A DNA stretch of 64,000 nt, from NCBI GenBank assembly GCA_940337035.1, contig OW679202.1, positions 48,439,763 through 48,503,762 of the forward strand, written 5' to 3'. Of the stretch, positions 10,301 to 19,300 are shown one piece after another. Below the pieces are notes generated by a model. It did not search any database and was not told where the DNA came from. It saw only the letters and a program-made list of their open reading frames with translations. The translations under genes and the position numbers were made by a program. Numbering within the stretch: the first letter of the stretch is position 1; every line of letters begins with the position of its first letter. Source of the stretch: Agriotes lineatus. Taxonomy: Eukaryota; Arthropoda; Insecta; Coleoptera; Elateridae.

Positions 10301-13300
10301 AGCATGCGTAAAGGTTTCCCGCACAGGCAGTTGAGTTTGCCTTGGGCGTGTGCCTCATGGAAGTGGTTAATGTTACATTTTCATATTTGCATGTTGTCAG
10401 AAATGGTGGATTGTGCTTTCCAAGAAATGGCAGATGTCCATTTAATGCATGGTTTGACAAACTGCAATAGAGCTGAAGCTAGAAGACCAAGCAGAACATT
10501 TCCCACATCTGCATATATACCAACTGATAAAACCTTTGACACGCTACATAATCAATTAAGGGAATCACGATCTTTTAACCTTAAATATGTAGATTCCGGC
10601 GGAAGATTGTGTAGTGGTGAATGTTCAGATAAATTCAGGTGCCAGTACTAAACTAATTTGGTTTCATAGAAGTTGTCATTTTTAAGAAATCAGCACCTTT
10701 ATCCCTACCACTTTATTTGGCTCTTATATATATAGAAAGCTCTACCGGCCGTGTAGGCTCAAAGCTTGTTGCACCACGGTTCTCCATCGCCCTCTATCCT
10801 GTGTCGTTTCTTTCCATCTTCCTATGCCCAAGCTCCTTAAATCATCCTCAACTGCATCTAGCTATCTGTTCTTAGGCCGCTCTCTTCTTTTCACCCAAGA
10901 GTCTTCCTTCTATCGCCTTCCTTGTAGTTCTGTTCTCTGGGAGCCTCACCACGTGTCCTAACCACCTGATACGTTGGGATTTGGCTACGTCGCTTATCAA
11001 TGGTTCTCCATACAGTTCGTAGATCTCCGCAGTTGTTCTTCTTATCCACTCGTCCCCCACTTCCTTTCCCCCGTAAATCGCTCGCAACACCTTCCTTTCC
11101 CACACCTCTACATTTTCTCTGTCTCTTTTACAGATTGTCCACACCTCGCTAGCATAGGTTACTACCGGCCGAATAACCGTTTTATACACTTTCAGTTTAA
11201 CTTTACTTGACACACTTTTGCACATGATTAAACCACTCAGGGCACCCATACTTTTATTACCCGCTGCTATTCTGGCATTTATGTCTTTGCTGTAGTCATT
11301 ATTTCTGGTTATTATCGTTCCCAGGAAACAAAACTGCTCTACTTCTACTATCTTCCTGCCCTACAATATTTAAATATGCGTTAGGTCTGAAGTCCGTTTC
11401 CCCGCTCATCTCCATGTATTTTGTTTTATTTTCACTTATTTTATAATAATTTGGTGACCTTTATTATATACAGTTCCCTCCCTGTTTATTCCACTCTGTC
11501 TTATCATACATGCTTTTGCTAAGATGAAAAGCATCGCCGATAGGGGATCCCCTTGACGTAGCCCTTTATTTGGCTCTTAGAAAATGGAAAATCCTCACAC
11601 CAACACCAATGGCAGTTTTAAATGAATCCTTGAATTGATATAGTATTCAATAATTTCTTAATTGGTCCCTTTGTCCTACCAAGACGATTTACTGGACGTG
11701 ACTACTATACACATTAGAGCTTGCATGTGGTCGATGCATGACACTGTTTGGATCCATTTCAGTCACACAATATGAGACTTTTTAGATGCAACACCTGCTG
11801 AGGGATGGATTAGCTGTAGGAGTTGCGCAGCATGGTCTTCAAGGTTACCTTACTTAAATCTACTCGACTTTTAGGGACATGTGAAATTTATGGTATAGTC
11901 TATGCCAATTCAAGGTATTGCAGAGCTGCCACACAGAGTATAAGAGGCTATAACTCCAGATAAAAAATAAGTTTGAGACTACATATGTATTAAATGAGAA
12001 CTATTCGATTATGCATAGTCACTCTGCCCTTTTTATTACATTCTGTACTACTATTTTATATTTCTCGGGTGCATTCTTTGTCATTAGTAACTAGTCTACA
12101 AAATTATTTTTTAATTTAAGGAATATATGTGGCATCGGCATCACAAATTCATGCGTTTGGATGGTTCCTCTAAGATATCGGAGAGAAGAGATATGGTTGC
12201 TGACTTCCAAGCTCGAACTGATATATTTGTGTTTTTGCTGTCCACAAGAGCAGGAGGACTTGGTATTAACCTCACTGCTGCAGATACTGTAAGTATAATT
12301 GTACATTTTATATCTTCTAATACTAAAACTTAACTGTCCATGCAGGTTTTCTTTATATTAAATTTTAAATTAGTACTTAAGTATTACTTAGTAAGTATAA
12401 CTTAAGTATATTACTGCGCACTAATGTATGATTATGTGCAGTGTGGTTGATAGATTATAGATCAAGATATTTTTGTCATGAAGGAAGACATAAAAAAATA
12501 AAAAAAGGAATTACCTATCGTTCATGGCATACTTGAAAAAACAGTTCAGCGTTTACAAAATAAATAAAAACGTTTTCTTCTTATTATATTTTTAACCACA
12601 AAGTTCTATGAGCCCTCTTTACTCATAAGTCGGTTAGGTGGCTAGCCTTGCCCATCGAAAGTGAGGAAGAGTTCCCTTATTAGGTGTTAATGACTACCAC
12701 AGGTGTTAGCGTGGTAGCCGGAGAGCATACGATTTTTCAAATCCTGGTGTAGTCGCCGGGGATTGAATCCAGTCCGGTCGCCTGAGACTCGAGCATGTTT
12801 ATTGCTCGGCCTTCCGCTCTCTCTGGTTAAAGTTGCTAAACTTTTTTAAACACTTTCCTTTCTACCACTTCCATCCACCATTTACTAGGGTGTCTTTGTT
12901 TCTTTATATTTTGTCTTTCATAATTGGTTTTGTCACTCTGCTGTCTGATACACTTATTATGCGCTCTAGCCATCTTAATCTTCCAGCTTTAATCTATTGC
13001 ATCATTTTTGATTTTCCATGTTCTTAGTAGACTTCCACATTTGTCATCCTTCTCCATTGCTCTCATTTTAATTCTCCAAAGATTCTTTTCAGAATTTGTT
13101 GTTCCCAAGTTTCTAACCATTGTTGTTCCACTTTGTTTATTAACCACCACACATTTTGCGCTTATAATGTCAGTTATTGCATCCACTTCATTGCTTTCTT
13201 TCCTTTCCATTCCGTTCCACTTAGTGTCTGAGTGGAGAAAAAGACTAAATAATGTAACTGTTGGAAATATTTTCATTACTGAGAGTATATGCTATTTTAT

Positions 13301-16300
13301 TACGTTTTTTTAACCGTTCTTTATTATAGGTGATATTCTATGATAGTGATTGGAACCCAACTGTTGACCAACAAGCTATGGACAGAGCTCATCGCTTGGG
13401 GCAAACTAAACAAGTTACGGTTTATCGACTGATTTGTAAAGGTTCGATAGAGGAACGCATTTTGCAGAGAGCTAGAGAAAAGAGTGAGGTAAACAATAAA
13501 AAAATAGTAATATTAATCAAGCAATAATATCAAATGAATGTGTCAGTTGTTCAAAGACTAATAGGGTGAAAGTGACTGCTAGTAGTCCAATAAGCTATGT
13601 CATGCTTTCATCGAACATTACATTATGGGGGCACAAACGTTGCATCAGCCAAATATTGCATTGCAGGGTATAATAGACAATTTATTACATTTTTAGATTC
13701 AAAAATTAGTCATAAGTGGAGGTAATTTCAAACCAGACACCCTTAAACCAAAAGAAGTTGTTTCCCTTCTGCTGGATGATGAAGAAATTGAGCAGAAATG
13801 TAAGAGTATTATTTTTTTTAAATGTTGGTTTCTATGTGGTTGTTACATTTAGATCGACAACGCACAGAGGAGCGTAAACAACTCGAAGACATGCGAGAAC
13901 TAGAAAGAAAAAGGAAGCATGTAGCAGTGTTCAAGGTATGTTAACTTTCAAGTGTTTATATTTGCGATTTACTGAATATTGTAATTCTGTGTTAGACACT
14001 GCATATGTCCGCTCCTGAAGCAAAGAAGATGAAGCACGAAAGTTCTGAAAGTGGCTTTGAGGATCAGTGGCTGAACATAGATAGTGGCCCTAGTAGTCCC
14101 CATAGTGACAATTCACCCATTTTGACTGCATCTGAAGACATGAGCGATGGAAACTTTTTAGATGTCGAAGGCGACTCATCCATTAATAATAGTAAGTTTC
14201 TTTCATTTTTTTCATGCTTGTAATATACGAAAACAGTAGAATGTTCTTGATTTGTGGTTTTATATATACGGGTATATAATGCGACCCTGTTAGTTGCTTC
14301 GGCAGTTTTTAAGAGTTTATTATTTTCAGAATATACTGTATATAATTTATACGGTAGCACTGTGAAACCTCGAATACCTGGACGTGGATCTTCAAAGCGT
14401 GGCCGGCCACGTGGCTCACGAAGAGCCTCTGCACTTGGTAGATTTAATACAAATAATACTACTTCTTCAACGTCGATTGGTAAGATTTTCTTTTTTCGAA
14501 TAATTTCTGTTCCATGTGTATAGATTATTTAAATATTATTTTGGCCTCAAGTAAAAGATATCTAAAAACAAATTCATTATTTCTTTAAAAATGTTGGCTG
14601 TATATTTTTTGTAAAATACAGACATTGTGCATTGTTGCTGTATGAAGTAAAGTACTTTAGGATGTACTCAACATATTTTACCAATTGTTTTGATAACAAA
14701 AGTGTTCCAAAGTAGATTCCATTATAAACTATAAAACAACAAAGCTATATTAAGTTTTAATAATTTGAGACAAAGGTGAAGCCGGGTAGCACAGTTGGGT
14801 AGCGCTAGGCTTGCTAGTAAGCAAGTCCTCGGTTCGAATCCCGCGAGGGCCGCAATTTTTCCGTAGCCTTGGCGATTGGAATCGGGCTCGGTGAGACCAT
14901 TCACAGTTGGGCACCAAATTAACTGTGCTCTACTCAGATCCACAGACCTCAGAGATAGAGTAACAAGGTCAACACATCAACATGACACACACTTTACACA
15001 ATGGTTGCTGTGCAAGCACAAAAGGCGCGCTCCAACTTTGTATTCCGAATCCGGGGCAAGTTGAGCATTGTACCGTCAGATGCAAGCACATAAAGCACCA
15101 GCCTCTACACCGAAAGGTAAAACGAGGTTAACGATAATACATACATACAATTTGAGACAATTGTCTTATATTCAAGTAGCTGAATATTCTATAAAAATAA
15201 AGAAGGCAATAATAATATTGTGAATGGTTGCTAAGAGAAGATTAACATAATCAGAAATAAGATTCTTATGAGCAGTAGGTGGAACTAGACAAGACATACA
15301 CGATGGAATAATGAACAACATTGAGTAAATGATGCATCTGGATTTTTCACAAAGCTTGATGTTACTGATAATGATAATAAATAATTTCACACTAGAAATG
15401 AAGCAAAGAATAGTGAAAATAAAATAAACAACGAAAAGGAAAATTTTGAAGCAGTCTTTAGAGATATGACAAAAAGATAAATTAGCGACTATCATTCTGA
15501 TGATGCAAGCTGCAATGTCTTGCAAAATGTTGGTGGGTTGGGTGCACAAACAGCAAAAGGCCAAATTGGTATTAAGCATACTTGTTCACAAAGTACTCAA
15601 ACAACACAAGCCACCAAAGATCATGGCCATCGCGTGGATTCTTGCTAAAGTTCACAAGGTGCAAGGCACATTAAGCCAGACAATGCTGGGTGTTTATCTA
15701 CAAGGACTACGCGGTCTAAGCCGAAATTCAATTTTAGCAAGAATAAGATAAATTAGCTTATAAGATGAAATATTAGAAACTATATAAAAATAATCAAATA
15801 TAGAATAATAGAAAATAATATATGACGACGTGGAGTAATTAGAAAAAAAACTATATTAAGCAATAGATACCATTCAGAGACACGAAGAAAGATAATTTCA
15901 AGTAAGAGGTAAGACAATTTGAAAAGGCTCTGTACTATTCAGAAAGTGGTTAAAATTTGAAGCAAGTTAACCCGTAAAAGAAAAAGAATCAGACATTTCT
16001 AAAACCAAAGTATGCTTTACCGCCACCCAGTTACAAAAAAATTAATGACAGAACTTTGTAATTCCAGTGTATTTAAGATGCATACAGTTGAAAAAATGTG
16101 GATTGTCCACAAAATTTCAAGATATTTCGATTTAAAAAGCAATTTGGAGCCTATGTTTAATTTTTATGCTTAATTATTGATTTTTTTACGTACTTGATTT
16201 TAACTTTTGGGGTATAGTAAAAAAGTTAAGAGAAAATAAGGGAAGAGAAGTAAGAGGAATAAGAAACAAAAAAAACGAATTAAAAACGGAAATATCTGAA

Positions 16301-19300
16301 ATCCTACAAGTATGGAAGCAATACTACGAAGAAAAATTCGAAGAGGACCGAAATCAACAAGAAGAGCAAGACGAATACGACGAAATAGGTGAAGAACCAC
16401 AGGAAAACGAATTAGAAATAGAAATGTCAGAGGTGGATGAGGCAATTGCTTCACTTAAACTGGGCAAGGCAGGTGGACCAGATGGTATCGAGGCAGAAAT
16501 GATAAAATTCATGGGGCCGAAAGGAAAGATATGGTTACACGAAATATTCAGAAAAGCATGGGAAGGAGAGCAAATTCCAAAGGACTGGGAAAATAATACA
16601 ATCATACCTATCTATAAAAAAGGAGAAACGGGGAATTGTGATAATTATAGAGCAATCTGCCTATCTTCTACAATCTGCCTATCTTCTACAGTTTTCAAAA
16701 TGTACACGAAGATTCTACAAAAGAAACTTACACACTGCATAGGACACAAACTGGCCGAGGAACAAGCAGCATACAGACAAGGTAAACAAACAATGGACAA
16801 CATACATATAATAAGAAATATAATGGAAAGAGCAATAGAAAGAGGAAGTGAAATGTTCGTCACATTTATAGACCTGAAAGCTGCCTTCGATAATATAAAA
16901 AGAAGTAACATATGGAAGTACCTGATAGAATTACAGACATCCAGAAAACTCTTAAGAAACATTAAGAACATCTACCAGACAGTCAAAGGAAGAGTACAGA
17001 TGAACGGACAAGTATCCGACACATTTCACATGACAAAAGGATTAAAACAGGGAGATAGTCTTAGCCCACTCCTATTCATAACTGTAATGGACAAAATTTT
17101 ATTAAATACAAGAGAGAAATCAAAACATCTACAATCACAACTAGGACATCACCAACTAAGGTCAATCAAAGTAGATAGTTTAATCTACGCAGATGACATA
17201 ATACTTATAGCAGATACTCACAGTAAAATGAAGCGACTGGTTAAAATTTGGAACGAGGAAATGGAGAAAATGGGAATGGAGGTGAATACTAACAAAACAA
17301 GAATGATGATTATAAATAACAAAAACAGTGAGATAATAAGAACTATAGAAATAAATGGGATAACAATAGAAATAGTTACAGCAATGGAATATCTCGGCTC
17401 AGTAATAACAGATGATGGAAGAATAGAAGTCGACATTGCACAAAGAATAAAGAAAACAAGGAACGTATATTATGCTATAAACAAACCAATACTACAGAAA
17501 CAAGAAGTAGACAAGCAAGTGAAACTGAAAGTATACAATAGTATAGCGAGGCCAACACTAACTTACGGCAGCGAGGCATGGACCATAAACAAAAAGCACG
17601 AAAGCAAGATCAATGCAGCAGAAATGCAGTTCCTGAGAAGAATTGAGGGAGTTACAAAATGGGACAGAGAGACAAATGAAAGAATAAGACAAACTTTAAG
17701 ACAAGCAGGAATAATGGACTTCATAGAAAGGAAAGAACTAAGATGGTATGGTCATATAATAAGAAAAGAAGAAAAATCGCTACTAAAAAAGATCATGGAA
17801 GCACCAGGAGAAAGAAAAAGGAAGAAGGGCAGACCCAGAAAGCGCTGGACACAAAGAATCGAAGAAATCGGTATAAAGAGAGGCAAAACAGTGGCAAAGA
17901 TGAAAAAATGGCAAGGAGCAGAAAGGAATGGAAGGACTGGACCTCATATCCGACACCCAGATAGGGTACAAGGATAAACAGAAGAAAGAAAGAAAGAAAG
18001 ATTTTAACTTTAAATTATTACCTTATGAGAGACGAGGTTTTAGGAAAAAAATGAATCGAGGTCAGGTTAACAATATTTTCCAATCTGACAATATTGTCAT
18101 TGCATCTAACCAAAGTTTATCAAGTTGACCCCACCTGGCATGTACAGGGGTGGTTCATGTCACAGCAAAAAAAATACACAAAAATGCAATGACAAATGGC
18201 AAAAGTTTGAGATCTCGATCACTGAAGAATTGACCTTTGCTTCAATTCTGTGAGAAAAGACGATATGTTTTGGTGAGACCTCCTTGCAAACCTCGCTTTG
18301 CCGGAAGCACCCATTGTAGAATCTTGGATCATCGTAATTTTTAAAGCAGTACATAAAACATTTAATGGTCCTTTACCATTTTGGAAATTAAAAGTAGTCA
18401 TATATATCCGATCCCTGTAATTTAATGGACCGTGTATGTTATTTTTCTTAGTAATTTCCCTAAGTTCGGATGGCAGGAATTTACATACACACAGGAAATT
18501 TCAGTTTTTATCTACTTTTTTCTGTAGATATTTTGAAAATTAAGCCAGTGACTACACAAACCATTGTCAGGCTGTTCTCTAAACAATCAACGAATTGTTC
18601 TTCTAAAATGGCAGTTTAAGTAAAAAATTTAATATTATAACCTCAAAATCGCTTTTTTTAAATCGAAATATTTTAAAATTGTGTGGATAATTCGCATTTT
18701 GTACACTTTAAACACATCAAAAGTACATATTCCATTTATTTACTGCTCTGTATCTGCATGGATGATACCAGACCCAATACAGCTACTTCAGCTTAGCTGT
18801 AGAGAGGCATTTTCAAATTTGATGGCGAAAATAAAACCCTGTCGAGTGTCACAAAACCAACTTGTCAGTGTCAACAAGTGTCAATTTTCTCATAAACGTT
18901 GCAAGTGGAAATAATGATTGTGACATGCAATGTTAGGTTTTCATTGACACTGACAAATTGGTTTTGTGACATTCAACAGGGTTTTATTTTCTTCATCAAA
19001 TATGAAAATGCCTCGAAAGATATTACAGGAAAACGGAAAAATTAGAGAACTAATTAAGTTGAAAAATAGGTAAGGGAGATGCAGACTGAAACTGAAAAGG
19101 GATGGAAAAATCCTCAATTCATAAAGAAAATCTAGATAGGGGATTTAAGAAATAAGTGGAATATAAAATGAAAAATATTAAGAAGTACAGCTTGACAGAT
19201 ATTAGCGTGCATGTCAACCTGTACAGCGTGAGGAGTGAGCACTAGGAAAAACAAGGACAAGCCGAAGTTCGAAACATGCTGTTACTCAATTGCGCTCACT

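Larger units (their letters stand above)
10165..12000 (+). pseudogene. Mariner-type transposase gene (DUF4817-like N-end), split by a LINE
   Basis: The 5' half (about 10412-10580) encodes an EMADVHLMHGL...N-x-AEARRPSRTFPT helix-turn-helix segment ending LHNQLRESRSF. This matches the YG-x-ANGNGRAAxRLYRExFPxRxxP...RLRETGSF pattern of DUF4817-type transposases. The 3' part (about 11775-11950) carries a degraded WxxRSxDLxxLDF-x-GHVK block. It resembles the end of mariner DDE domains (usual form WPPRSPDLTPLDFFLWGHVK). Stops interrupt both parts, and a LINE sits between them at 10727-11563. The gene is dead. A gacacgaattggcccatt string near 10168 may mark its left end. Confidence 0.6.

Noticed and set aside
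15172..15579. 135-codon hydrophobic minus-strand protein
   Set aside because: It is the complement of an A-rich stretch, giving many Phe, Ile and Leu codons by chance; no family was recognised and no splice context fits.
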